A DNA stretch of 64,000 nt from Peptococcaceae bacterium (lineage in GTDB: Bacteria; Bacillota; Desulfitobacteriia; Desulfitobacteriales; Syntrophobotulaceae), in the NCBI GenBank assembly GCA_012517475.1, contig JAAYUV010000063.1, positions 40,222 to 104,221 on the forward strand, read 5' to 3'. Positions 18,729-27,312 of this stretch are shown one piece after another (within the stretch, counting starts at the first letter, position 1; every line of letters starts with the position of its first letter). The position numbers were made by a program, and so were the translations under genes. The notes beneath the pieces are model-generated. The model was not told the origin of the DNA, made no database searches, and saw nothing but the letters and a program-made list of their open reading frames with translations.

Positions 18729-19526
18729 ATGAATGTGTTTTGGAGAGAAATAAAAGCGAACAGAAAAGCTCTGCTGATATGGTGTATCGGGATTGTTTTA
18801 TTTATGATCAGCGGTATGGCTAAGTATGAAGGGTATACAACTTCAGCACAATCCATCAATGAGATGATGGCAAAAATGCCCTCATCATTAAAAGCCATTT
18901 TTGGTATGGGAACCTTTGATTTAACGACAGTTACCGGTTATTTCGGATTACTCTTCTTTTACCTGGCATTGATGGCTGCGATCCATGCATCCATGCTGGG
19001 GGCAAGTATCATTTCTAAAGAGGAACGGGATAAAACCGCAGAATTTTTGTTTATCAAGCCTGTTTCCAGAAACAAAGTCATAACCTCTAAGCTTCTGGCA
19101 TCTGTTGTTAATATCGTGATTTTTAACCTTGTAACCCTGGCTTCCTCCCTTGTAATGGTCCGGCATTACAGCAAGGGGGAAGAGATCGTCGGGGAGATAA
19201 CCAGATTAATGTTGGGAATGTTTATCCTTCAATTAATTTTTTTGTTTATCGGGTCAGCCATTGCAGCTGTCAGCAATCACCCAAGAACAGCACCTTCCTT
19301 AGCTACAGGGATTCTTCTCCTGACCTTTATTTTGTCCATTGTTATTGATATGAACAGCAGGATAGAAAGTCTTAAATATTTTACACCTTTTAAATACTTT
19401 GATGCGAAAAACCTGATGTATGGACCCGGCTTTCAAACTGTTTATCTGATTTTATCTTTCGCACTGATTGCCGTATTATCCGGGGCCACTTATGCCTTTT
19501 ATAAAAACAGGGATTTACATATATAA
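18729..19526 (+). CDS. ABC-2 type permease subunit 2
   Basis: A paralogue of the preceding permease: 265 residues, six hydrophobic segments and the same loop motif (ISKEERDKTAEFLFIKPVSR). Both proteins also end with FTPFKYFD-like and YAFYKNRD/YIIYARKD-like segments. AGGAGG precedes the ATG. The hydrogenase small-subunit gene starts 13 bases after its stop, so the exporter and hydrogenase genes could share a transcript, although no functional link is known. Confidence 0.8.
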   Translation: MNVFWREIKANRKALLIWCIGIVLFMISGMAKYEGYTTSAQSINEMMAKMPSSLKAIFGMGTFDLTTVTGYFGLLFFYLALMAAIHASMLGASIISKEERDKTAEFLFIKPVSRNKVITSKLLASVVNIVIFNLVTLASSLVMVRHYSKGEEIVGEITRLMLGMFILQLIFLFIGSAIAAVSNHPRTAPSLATGILLLTFILSIVIDMNSRIESLKYFTPFKYFDAKNLMYGPGFQTVYLILSFALIAVLSGATYAFYKNRDLHI

Positions 19527-19539
19527 AGGAACAATCGTG

Positions 19540-20568
19540 ATGAAACAGTTTAGTAAAAAGTCCAGACCCCCGGTAATCTGGCTGGGAACCAACACCTGTG
19601 CCGGCGATATGCTTTCCCTCCTGAATTCCCTCGAACCAGGTTATCAAAGCTTAATTACCGATTTAATCGACTTTCGTTTTAATTACCTTCTTGGGTCAGC
19701 CGAAGGAGATACGGCAACCGGAGTCCTGAAAGCGGTGACCGAAGAGCAAAGAGGTAAATATATCCTGGTGATTGAAGGGACTATCCCTACGCGAACGAAT
19801 GGGCTTTACTGTGTTGTGGGAAATAGAGATGGAAAACCTTTAACGGCCTTACAGGCAGTTCGGGAACTGGGGGGAGGAGCCAGGCATGTAGTAGCGGCGG
19901 GCACCTGCGCTTCTTTTGGGGGGCCGTATGCAGCGGCTCCTAACCCTTCGGAATCAGTACCGGTGCAGGCGGTTCTTGACAGAAAGGTCATTAATGTACC
20001 CGGCTGTCCAATCAACCCTGATTGGATGATGGGGACGCTGGTGCACCTTGTTCAGTATGGGGAACCTGAATTGGACGGGTTTAACCGTCCTAAGATTTTC
20101 TACGGCGATACCATTCACGACATCTGCCAGCGACGTGCCTATTTTGAAGACGGCATTTTTGCCGAAAAGCCGGGTGACCCTTGGTGCATGTATAAAATCG
20201 GCTGCAAAGGACCGGTAACCTATGCGGATTGTCCAAACCGCCAGTGGAGCGGTGAACACCTGAGCTGGCCTGTAAAAGCGAATACTCCCTGTATCGGCTG
20301 TACCAGCCCGGAATTTCCGGATGGCGATGCTCCTTTCTTTGAACACCTTCCCGATATCAATCTCCCGGGAATAAAAATATCTGCAAATCGGTTCGCTCGG
20401 CTGGCAGGGGCTGCAACGGCCTTTGGTATCAGCATCCATCTGATCGGAAGTATATTGACCGGAAGGGTGGCTGACACGATAAAAAAAGATTTCTCAGGCG
20501 GAATTTCACGGAAACTTCTTTCAATTATAAAAAACACCGACGGTAAGCGGTATGGAGGAAAAAATTAG
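19540..20568 (+). CDS. [NiFe] hydrogenase small subunit, atypical
   Basis: The 342-residue protein has the medial and distal cluster ligands of uptake [NiFe] hydrogenases (DTIHDICQRR, CMYKIGCKGP, TPCIGCTSPEF). It ends with a hydrophobic anchor helix (AATAFGISIHLIGSILTG). At the proximal cluster the usual CxxC reads C20-A-G-D23, so the second cysteine is aspartate. The other two proximal cysteines (GTCASFGG and VPGCPINPDW) are present. A three-Cys one-Asp proximal cluster is known from actinobacterial-type (group 1h, formerly group 5) enzymes. There is no twin-arginine signal, so export is not obvious. ATG 19540 follows AAAGGAAC; the longer frame from 19468 overlaps the upstream gene. Confidence 0.88.
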   Translation: MKQFSKKSRPPVIWLGTNTCAGDMLSLLNSLEPGYQSLITDLIDFRFNYLLGSAEGDTATGVLKAVTEEQRGKYILVIEGTIPTRTNGLYCVVGNRDGKPLTALQAVRELGGGARHVVAAGTCASFGGPYAAAPNPSESVPVQAVLDRKVINVPGCPINPDWMMGTLVHLVQYGEPELDGFNRPKIFYGDTIHDICQRRAYFEDGIFAEKPGDPWCMYKIGCKGPVTYADCPNRQWSGEHLSWPVKANTPCIGCTSPEFPDGDAPFFEHLPDINLPGIKISANRFARLAGAATAFGISIHLIGSILTGRVADTIKKDFSGGISRKLLSIIKNTDGKRYGGKN

Positions 20569-20621
20569 CCTGAATGTTTCTTTAATTAATTATAGTTATT
20601 ATAGTGAGAGAAGGGATAAAA

Positions 20622-22031
20622 GTGTTGAAAAAGATTGTAGTAGGTCCCTTAACACGGGCCAACAACTCTTGTTTTGTAGAAGTGTTAGTTGAAAATAAAA
20701 AAGTTGTGGATGCCAGGTGCAGCGGAATATTTTTCAGGGGATTTGAGCTGATTATGGAAGGCAGAGATCCCCGGGATGCCAGCTATCTGACTCAACGAAT
20801 TTGCGGTATTTGCTCTTCAGCCCACGGTATCACGGCGTCTCTTGCCCTGGAAAACGCTGCAGGGGTAAGGCCTCCTAAAAATGGCAATATACTGCGAAAT
20901 CTCATTTTTGGAGCCGATTTCCTGCAAAATCATATCCGTCACTTATATCTCTTCTCACTTTCCGATTATATTACAGGTCCTGAGGTTGCCCCATTTATTC
21001 CGGGATATTCGACAGATAAACGCCTGAAAGAAGAAACCAACAACTCTATGATCCAGCATATATTTGAGTCCATTGAAATCAGCCGCTTGGCTCACGATCT
21101 GGTTACTCTTTTGGGAGGGAAGGCTCCTTTCCCGCATGGGATTCTCTCCGGCGGCAGCACCGTTTTCCCTACTGCAGATGTGATGATGGCTTTCAAGTCA
21201 AAACTAAGGAGGGTTAATGATTTTATCAAAAACGCAATGCTTTCGGATGTGTTCACGCTGGCCGAGGTTTACTCGGATTACTACCAGATAGGTTGCAGAG
21301 CCCCGAATATGCTGGAGTACGGTATCTTTCCCCGAAATGAGGAAGAAGGGGACAGGTATTTCCCGGGTGGGGCGGTAATTAATGGTATGCTCCAAAAAGT
21401 TGACCCCTCGGTGATTCAGGAACATGTAAGCAAATCCTGGTATTCGGCGGATTCTGAATCCCGGCATCCCTTTCAGGGGAAGACCGTCCCGGATCGGGAA
21501 AAAGAGGGGGCTTATTCCTGGGTGAAAGCCCCCCGCTATATGGAAACACCGATGGAAGGGGGGCCGCTTGCCCAGCTCTGGATCAAGGGAGATTACCGAA
21601 AGGGAATATCTACTATGGACCGGATTGTTGCTCGTGCTCTGGTGGCAGAGAAAATTGGGGCTTTAATGGAAAGCTGGGTGGATGAACTTGAGCCGGGCCA
21701 ACCTATTTTCACTCCTTTTGAAGTGCCCCGGGAAGCGTCGGGGATCGGCCTGACCGGTGCGATGCGCGGACCTCTGGGGCACTGGATATATATTAAAAAT
21801 GGACGTATCGTTCATTACCAAATTATCACTCCCACAGCGTGGAATTTTTCGCCTCGGGATGATTCGGACAGGAAGGGACCCGTAGAAGAAGCCTTGATTG
21901 GTACACCGATTGCCGACGAGAGCCAGCCAATAGAAATTGGCAGGGTAGTCCGGGCTTTTTACGTTTGCTCTTCCTGTTCTGCCCAGGTGATGATCCCGGG
22001 ATCACCAGTCAGGGAGATTATTTTGCAATGA
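20622..22031 (+). CDS. [NiFe] hydrogenase large subunit, atypical
   Basis: About 469 residues. The first nickel motif is canonical (RICGICSSAH, C61 and C64). The C-terminal motif keeps CxxC (CSSC, 449-452), but the usual DPCxxCxxH becomes YVCSSCSAQ, losing the aspartate and the histidine. The N-terminal PLTRIEGH motif reads PLTRANNS, so the glutamate that gates proton transfer in group 1 enzymes is asparagine (N14). A 14-residue tail follows the Q, consistent with removal by the protease encoded two genes downstream. GTG 20622 or TTG 20625 fits AGAAGGG. Probably membrane-associated H2 oxidation with the cytochrome b gene next. Confidence 0.88.
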   Translation: MLKKIVVGPLTRANNSCFVEVLVENKKVVDARCSGIFFRGFELIMEGRDPRDASYLTQRICGICSSAHGITASLALENAAGVRPPKNGNILRNLIFGADFLQNHIRHLYLFSLSDYITGPEVAPFIPGYSTDKRLKEETNNSMIQHIFESIEISRLAHDLVTLLGGKAPFPHGILSGGSTVFPTADVMMAFKSKLRRVNDFIKNAMLSDVFTLAEVYSDYYQIGCRAPNMLEYGIFPRNEEEGDRYFPGGAVINGMLQKVDPSVIQEHVSKSWYSADSESRHPFQGKTVPDREKEGAYSWVKAPRYMETPMEGGPLAQLWIKGDYRKGISTMDRIVARALVAEKIGALMESWVDELEPGQPIFTPFEVPREASGIGLTGAMRGPLGHWIYIKNGRIVHYQIITPTAWNFSPRDDSDRKGPVEEALIGTPIADESQPIEIGRVVRAFYVCSSCSAQVMIPGSPVREIILQ

Positions 22032-22633
22032 AATTAAGACAAAGAGTTTCGTTATTAATCAGAGGAAAAAAGCCCCGCCATTCCGGAACCGCCAGGCTGC
22101 TCCACTGGCTCTACGCTCCTGCGGTATTAGGTTCCGCCCTTAGTGGCTTTTATATTCACTGGCCCGGTAGTTCTTTGGGTTTTCGGAAGATGAACACTGC
22201 CCGGGAAACTCACTTTTTTGCCCAATTTACTCTGCTTTTTACCTATATTGCCAGGGTCATGTATGGGTTAAAAGGCAAAAATTACAGAGAAATTCTTCCC
22301 AATCGCAAAACCCTGTCAGATATGGCAAAGTTTTTAAAGTACGAATTCTATCTCACCGATAAGGAGCCGAAATTTCCAAAGTATAACCCCGGACAAAAAG
22401 TACTTTTTACAGGAATGGTCCTGTTCGTTCTAATCCAAATTATTACCGGATTGTCACTTTACTTCCCGAAATCATGGCAGAAGACGGCGAAGCTGGTTGG
22501 GGGGTTAAATCCTTTGCGAAAATTGCATTTTTTATCGGCCTTAACCATTTCAATCCTGGTCACCGGGCATCTCTATTTTGTTTTTACACATGAATATAAA
22601 AAGATGAAGTCGATTTTTACCGGCTATGAATAA
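22028..22633 (+). CDS. Hydrogenase cytochrome b subunit
   Basis: This 201-residue membrane protein has four hydrophobic segments and histidines placed for two hemes: RLLHWLY in helix 1, RETHFFAQ before helix 2, and KLHFLSA plus TGHLYFVF in the last helix. It would carry electrons from the hydrogenase small subunit to the quinone pool. The start is ATG 22028, which overlaps the large-subunit stop as ATGA and follows AGGGAG. It is shorter than typical HyaC proteins and has a basic N-terminus without a signal peptide. Confidence 0.85.
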   Translation: MKLRQRVSLLIRGKKPRHSGTARLLHWLYAPAVLGSALSGFYIHWPGSSLGFRKMNTARETHFFAQFTLLFTYIARVMYGLKGKNYREILPNRKTLSDMAKFLKYEFYLTDKEPKFPKYNPGQKVLFTGMVLFVLIQIITGLSLYFPKSWQKTAKLVGGLNPLRKLHFLSALTISILVTGHLYFVFTHEYKKMKSIFTGYE

Positions 22634-23096
22634 ACAAATTACTATTCTTGGTCTGGGCAACCCCCTGCTTAAAGATGACGGTATCGGTCTCCGCGTAATC
22701 GAAGAACTGCACAAGGCAGGCCTTCCTAACGGCATTCATGCCGCTGCTGCGGGGGGATCTTTTTATCATTTATGGGATATAATGTCCGAAAGCAAACAGG
22801 TTATCGTCGTAGATGCTCTTCAGGCGGGCGGTCTCCCCGGAACAGTTTATTTGCTGAGGCCGGATGAAATTGTTTGGGAGGAAGAATCCGCAATATTTCG
22901 GCACGAGGACGATTTTTTTGGTGTGCTGGATTTTATGTCGTATTACGGCATCAGGCCTGAGGTAATCATTGTGGGAATAGAGCCGAAAGAAATAACTTAT
23001 TCCCTGGATCTTTCTCCGGAAATTGAAATGATAATGCCAATGATCATCAACATTGTCCGAAAACTTATCCTTTCGTTTTCAGTTTCATTTAAATAA
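22626..23096 (+). CDS. Hydrogenase maturation protease (HyaD/HybD family)
   Basis: The 156-residue protein starts ITILGLGNPLLKDDGIGLRV, the opening of nickel-dependent hydrogenase endopeptidases, and keeps the VVDAL aspartate and a downstream histidine (RHEDDFF). These are the three nickel-sensing ligands of HybD, with the first glutamate conservatively replaced by aspartate (KDDG for TDEG). It removes the large-subunit C-terminal tail after nickel insertion. Its ATG overlaps the end of the cytochrome gene, so it belongs to the hydrogenase operon. Other maturation genes (hyp) are not in this window. Confidence 0.85.
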   Translation: MNKQITILGLGNPLLKDDGIGLRVIEELHKAGLPNGIHAAAAGGSFYHLWDIMSESKQVIVVDALQAGGLPGTVYLLRPDEIVWEEESAIFRHEDDFFGVLDFMSYYGIRPEVIIVGIEPKEITYSLDLSPEIEMIMPMIINIVRKLILSFSVSFK

Positions 23097-23198
23097 AAGG
23101 ACTGAAAAAAGGATAAAAAATTAAAATAAAATTTGAGTTTTAGGGAAGATTATATATATCAAACAAAACTTATCAATAAGTTTAAGGAGGAATATAGG

Positions 23199-23477
23199 AT
23201 GGATGCAATGGGTATTATCGGTTGGATTATCTTAGGAGGTCTTGCAGGATGGGTTGCAAGTAAAATAACAGGTAATGATGCCAGGATGGGTGCAGGAATG
23301 AATATTGTAGTGGGCATCATCGGAGCCTTTATAGGCGGTTGGATCTTAAGTCTTTTCGGAACAATAGGAGTCAGTGGGTTTAATATCTGGAGTTTCTTAG
23401 TTGCTTTGCTTGGCGCCATTGTATTGCTTGTTATTGTCAACGCCGTTACCGGCAGACGTTATCACCCCAATACGTAA
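23199..23477 (+). CDS. GlsB/YeaQ/YmgE-family stress membrane protein
   Basis: A 92-residue protein with three hydrophobic segments and the glycine-rich repeats of the transglycosylase-associated family (GWIILGGLAGWVASKI, GAGMNIVVGIIGAFIGGW). Members are small general-stress membrane proteins of unknown mechanism. AAGGAGG at 23183-23189 fixes ATG 23199; the upstream extension to 23133 is not coding-like. It is monocistronic, with its own terminator downstream. Confidence 0.88.
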   Translation: MDAMGIIGWIILGGLAGWVASKITGNDARMGAGMNIVVGIIGAFIGGWILSLFGTIGVSGFNIWSFLVALLGAIVLLVIVNAVTGRRYHPNT

Positions 23478-23528
23478 GTGATCAGGTATAATTAATTGGG
23501 ATAATCACATTTTTATATGACACAAAAT

Positions 23529-23563
23529 AAATGAGGAACCCGAAGGGGATCCTCATTTGTTTT
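23529..23563 (+). terminator. Intrinsic terminator after the GlsB-like gene
   Basis: AAATGAGGA (23529-23537) pairs with TCCTCATTT (23550-23558), extended by CCC/GGG, with a short loop followed by GTTTT. Confidence 0.85.
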
Positions 23564-23707
23564 ATTATTATGCCAAGGCGGTTTCGTTTTGGCTTTTCAT
23601 TTTACTGGCTACTTCAATAATTTGATTAATGTTAATTACATGGAATATAATAAGTCTACTGAAACGGCTTAGTTTAAACCAATTCCGGATTAAGTGAATG
23701 GAGAAAA

Positions 23708-24016
23708 ATGACTTTCAGTAAATGTTCTGCCCAGCCAGGCTGGAATATTAAATATCAGAAGAATAGTAAATCACTTTGTACACTTTATCCCATGGAAGGT
23801 TTTTTTATTGGCTTAGTTGTCGTGGGGGCAAAAGAGGAAGAAGAGGTTGAGATGGAGTTAGGAACGTTTACTCCGTATGTACAAGGGCTTTACCGAAAAA
23901 CTTCTTTTTCTTGCGGCGGCCGTTGGTTAATGATAGAGGTGAAAGAAAAGTCGGTGCTTCAAGATATCAAGCGTTTAATTGCTGCAAGGGTAAAGCCCAA
24001 AAGGCAAATTGTCTAG
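23708..24016 (+). pseudogene. DUF3788-family protein, N-terminus missing
   Basis: The 102-residue frame contains the characteristic DUF3788 core (FSKCSAQPGWNIKYQ, SLCTLYP, then FSCGGRWLMI) and its normal C-terminus. Family members are usually about 140 residues; the N-terminal 40 or so are missing. The in-frame codons upstream (SEWRKM) look like family sequence but end at a TAA at 23675-23677. No ribosome binding site is evident before ATG 23708. It is probably a 5'-truncated remnant; function unknown. Confidence 0.65.
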
Positions 24017-24029
24017 TAATTTACATATT

Positions 24030-24328
24030 TTATAGCATTTTAAGAATGAACACGGATGCTATTGCAACGATAATAGCAGCAAAAACTGTGAAAAAAATCG
24101 TTTTTCCCCAATTCATACCTAAGATCTTTTGCTTGGATTGATATATGGTTATGATCAAACCGCTTAGGATAACAATTCCAAGAAGATCCCAGGTGGCCTC
24201 TTTATAGATTAACGACCTGTAAATACATCAAAAAGCAACGCAAATGCAATAAAATGATATCCATATTTGTAACTGAGGTTTTCGAAAAAGGATGTTCTTT
24301 CATCCTTATCAACAATTTTATTAGTCAT
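24030..24328 (-). pseudogene. Small membrane protein next to XRE regulator, one-base frameshift
   Basis: On the minus strand ATG 24328 starts MTNKIVDKDERTSFFENL and the frame stops after LLFDVFTGR. Restoring one T to the TTT before ACAGG gives VFYRSLIYKEATWDLLGIV and an open frame through two more membrane helices to a TAA at 24030-24032. The continuity of the restored protein (about 99 residues, three helices) makes a single lost base very likely. The start overlaps the end of the upstream XRE gene by eight bases, so the two are coupled. Such regulator plus small membrane protein pairs are common in Firmicutes; function unknown. Confidence 0.7.
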
Positions 24329-24548
24329 GATGGATAACCTCCTCAAAATAAAATAAGTCTTCAAATTGTTTGTTTAAAACTTTTGAAAGTATTAAAGCCA
24401 GTTTGGCAGTAGGACAATATTGACCCGTTTCTATGGAACTTATTGTTTGTCTGGTTACCCCTGCAAGTATCGCAAGTTGTTCCTGGGATAAATTCTTTTC
24501 AGCCCGGGCAACTTTTAGCCGGTTCTTTAATTGAATGTTGTCATTCAA
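24321..24548 (-). CDS. XRE-family (Cro/CI) regulator
   Basis: This small 75-residue DNA-binding protein has a complete helix-turn-helix: KNLSQEQLAILAGVTRQTIS, then IETGQYCPTAKLALILSKVL. The frame is open to 24581, but AAAGGAGAT on the minus strand just before TTG 24548 supports that start. Directly upstream of it lies an array of 21-bp direct repeats (24604-24687), a plausible operator. It is coupled by overlap to a frameshifted small membrane protein gene. Confidence 0.82.
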   Translation of the reverse strand: MNDNIQLKNRLKVARAEKNLSQEQLAILAGVTRQTISSIETGQYCPTAKLALILSKVLNKQFEDLFYFEEVIHHD

Positions 24549-24603
24549 ACGACCATCTCCTTTCGAATAAAATTGTAACATATAAACAAGGCTATGTAAA
24601 GTA

Positions 24604-24687
24604 TACTATGCAAAAAGATTAGAATACTATGCATAAAGTGTAATGCACTATGCAAAAAGCGTAGTACGCTATACGGTGAAAAGAGGT
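24604..24687. repeat. Array of four 21-bp direct repeats (operator-like)
   Basis: The core (T/C)ACTATGCA recurs at 24604, 24625 and 24646, with a degenerate fourth unit (CGCTATAC) at 24667, each exactly 21 bases apart. Units are contiguous, with no unique spacers. A 21-base period places every copy on the same DNA face. The array fills the gap between the divergent XRE regulator and the GH113-like gene, so it is most likely a multi-site operator. Confidence 0.65.
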
Positions 24688-24692
24688 AAATC

Positions 24693-25805
24693 ATGTTCAA
24701 CCGCTTGCTATCCAGGATAAAACGGTATAAGGTTTTTCTGATATGCTTGTCAGCATTAATGATTATTTCTGTTTTTGTTAAACTTGTTATTATTGACATT
24801 GTTTACGTAGGTAAGCAATATGAGAAAAACAGAATTATCACTCCGTGGGGAGAAAAAATAAAATCCGCAAATCTTTCGGTTGATTACTCTATAGAACAGG
24901 CATTGGCCGATATTGAACAATTGGGACTCAATACGGTTAATGTTCCTGTGCAAATCGATATACCTTCTTTAACTTCAAATACAATGACTATTAATATTGA
25001 AAGTAAAAACAAGGCCATTTTATTGATCAAGAAATTGCGGTATAAAGGAATCAATGTAATTTTAGAGCCCTATCCCTATATAAAGAACGGAGAAGAATAT
25101 GAAACAAAATTAAAACCAATAAATATAAATGACTGGTTTTTGAATTGGAAACAAGGAGTACTTGGTCCGATTATCCGCGATATTGCCAAACCGTATAAGG
25201 TATATGCATTGTGTTTTGCTTCAAATTTTGACCAAATAGAAACCGAATATAATTGGAATGATGTAGCTGATTTTGTACGCGAGAACTATCAGGGTAAAAT
25301 AACCTATAAAACAAACTGGTGGAGTACGGCAGAATGGGAAACAAGGAAGGATATAATTGACAGATATTCCATCAAATTAAATAATCCGGTACTGCAAAAA
25401 GTAGATTTTATTTCTGTTGCGGCTTACTTTGAGCTGACGGATAAGGATACGAATACGGTTGAGGACCTCGTGAAAGCACTCCATAGTACGACCATATTCA
25501 GCCGCCATCAAAACATCCCAAATGAACTGAAAAAGTTATCTTCCAAGTGGGATAAACAGGTTTTCTTCGGGGAATTAGGGTTCCCAAAAAGAAACAAGGC
25601 CTCGGTACAGCCGTGGAATCCATTGCCTTCTAATATCATGAACGAAAAAGAACAAGCCAATTGCTTTCGTGCTTATAAGGAAGTATTTGAAAAAGAAGAG
25701 TGGAACTTGGGGTTTTCGGTTTTCGCCGTAGGCAAAAACGATGAGAATAAAAATTATTACCCGAGTAACGAAAGTATTGCCGTAATCAATGGTTGGTATA
25801 AATAA
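24693..25805 (+). CDS. Membrane-anchored GH113-like TIM-barrel protein
   Basis: This 370-residue protein has one N-terminal membrane anchor (about residues 10-35), then a domain resembling glycoside hydrolase family 113 (beta-mannanase-like barrel). Evidence includes LGLNTVNVPVQIDI after strand 1 and FFGELGFPKRN near the C-terminus, which matches the nucleophile strand. Where GH113 enzymes carry the acid/base glutamate in an IGNEL-like motif, this protein reads CFASNFDQIE, so the residue appears absent. It may be inactive, or may use another residue. RBS AAAAGAGG precedes ATG 24693, and the 21-bp repeats overlap its promoter region. Confidence 0.6.
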   Translation: MFNRLLSRIKRYKVFLICLSALMIISVFVKLVIIDIVYVGKQYEKNRIITPWGEKIKSANLSVDYSIEQALADIEQLGLNTVNVPVQIDIPSLTSNTMTINIESKNKAILLIKKLRYKGINVILEPYPYIKNGEEYETKLKPININDWFLNWKQGVLGPIIRDIAKPYKVYALCFASNFDQIETEYNWNDVADFVRENYQGKITYKTNWWSTAEWETRKDIIDRYSIKLNNPVLQKVDFISVAAYFELTDKDTNTVEDLVKALHSTTIFSRHQNIPNELKKLSSKWDKQVFFGELGFPKRNKASVQPWNPLPSNIMNEKEQANCFRAYKEVFEKEEWNLGFSVFAVGKNDENKNYYPSNESIAVINGWYK

Positions 25806-25900
25806 ATTATTGTATGTATGTACTGTATTTTCCCATACTTTTTCGAAAATAATAATAGAAATTATTAATTATTGGAACGAAAAAGTAAGGAGAAATACAG

Positions 25901-26191
25901 ATGCCAATCAAGTTCATTCCAATTATTTATACATTTATATTTGCATTAATTCTGGTTGTACTCGTTTCAAGAACAGAGATTCGCAGGTTGTCAATTTACG
26001 GAATCATATTTGGCGCTGTATTCGACGTTATTTTGGTCAGCATCGCCAATGCTGCCGGAGCGTTTCGATATATTAATTACGAGCCCTTTGGATTAATCGG
26101 AATCCATTTTTTTGCACCTATTTCCTCCGAGTGTACTTGCAACCAGCGGGAAGTCTACGCCAGGAACAAATGTTACGGAAAACCAGGATAA
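25901..26191 (+). pseudogene. CBO0543-like small membrane protein, 3' end replaced
   Basis: AAGGAG precedes ATG 25901. The first 70 or so residues are a membrane protein with three hydrophobic segments and motifs such as RRLSIYGIIFGAVFDVI and FGLIGIHFFAPIS. These match small CBO0543-type membrane proteins of Firmicutes, which continue with further helices. Near 26130 the sequence becomes a hydrophilic run in this frame, while another frame carries a different protein. I read this as a deletion that fused the 5' part of one gene to the middle of another. The family assignment is from memory. Confidence 0.6.
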
Positions 26192-27017
26192 GGCTTCTGA
26201 GGCTGCTGTTACGGCTCTGGTTGACGGGTTCGGAAGAAAGCTGCAGACAGTCTCTTTGTTAGCTCCCTCAGAACCATTGAAAAAAAGTATGCAAGAGAAC
26301 TACGGCGATTTTGTTTCTCAGGAGCTTCTGGCCCAATGGGCAAATGACCCGACGAATGCACCCGGAAGGCAGGTTTCGAGTCCTTGGCCGGACCGGATTG
26401 AGATTTTAAGCCTGGAGAGGTTGGCGGATTCTTCATACCGGGTGCAGGGCGAAATCATTGAAATAACGAGTGTGGAGAAGACTAACGGAGGTGTTGCAGC
26501 CAAGCGGCCGGTTACGTTGAACGTAGAGAAATTTGAAAGCCGTTGGCTCATTACCGCCGTCAAGATTGGTGCATACGAGAACACGAATACTGCCGGAACA
26601 AAGACCGCAGTAGTCAATTCTATCGTGTACAGAAATACTCAATATGGTTTTTATTTTTCTTTACCGGGTAGTTGGCAGGGCTATTCGATTATCACGGATA
26701 CCTGGAAGGGCTTGGCTATTGGGGGAACACAAGGAGAAAATGTCGTTCAAACCGGACCATTGCTATCCATCCGCCATCCGCAGTGGACTGCTCAAAACCC
26801 GCGGCAGGATATCCCCATCTTGATATTTACGCTTGCCCAATGGAATTCCCTTCAAAAAGAAGAATATCATATCGGAGCTGCCCCTATCGGACCAAAGGAA
26901 CTTGGGCGTAACAGCAAATATGTTTTTGCCTTGCCTGCACGCTACAACTTTGCTTTTCCCGCAGGCTTTGAGGAAGTGGAAAAAATATTGGAAGGCAATC
27001 CTCTTCACGCTGACTAG
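26130..27017 (+). pseudogene. Extracytoplasmic-type protein lacking its 5' end
   Basis: The frame codes about 295 residues without its own start site; the first in-frame ATG (26112) lies in the neighbouring gene's sequence. After a low-complexity linker there are two parts: an NTF2-like or lipoprotein-type domain (SEAAVTALVDGFGRKLQTV to NVEKFESRWLITAVKIG), then a second domain (YGFYFSLPGSWQGYSII to the C-terminus) seen in uncharacterised clostridial surface proteins. The missing N-terminus was presumably a signal peptide. It is probably not secreted or translated in this state. No function is assigned. Confidence 0.6.
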
Positions 27018-27070
27018 ATAGTAGCCAAACTAAACTGAATTCAGTAACGCAGAACGTTTTCCTATAGCAA

Positions 27071-27235
27071 ATGAATCAAATAGCTTTGGAACTGAACCCA
27101 GGGGCCCAAGAGGCTTATGCTAAACTTTCTTATACCCATAAAAAGGAGTATTTTCAGTGGATAACAGGTGCTAAAAAGACAGAAACGAGAGCAGCCCGTA
27201 TCGAAAAGGTCATACAAAAGCTGCTCAATAAATAA
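27071..27235 (+). pseudogene. C-terminal fragment of a YdeI/OmdA-family protein
   Basis: This 54-codon frame reads AYAKLSYTHKKEYFQWITGA then ETRAARIEKVIQKL, the conserved C-terminal helix pair of YdeI/OmpD-associated (bacteriocin-protection-like) proteins, normally about 190 residues. No ribosome binding site or N-terminal part is visible upstream. It is an orphan fragment in a decayed stretch. Confidence 0.6.
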
Positions 27236-27312
27236 TCACTTTATTAATAATTGGTTATAATTTTATACTTACTCACTTTCACTCGTTGCAAATTCTTTCA
27301 TGAATTTATCTC

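Noticed and set aside
24604..24687. 21-bp repeats as a CRISPR array
   Set aside because: Repeats are contiguous without spacers and are imperfect; no cas genes nearby.
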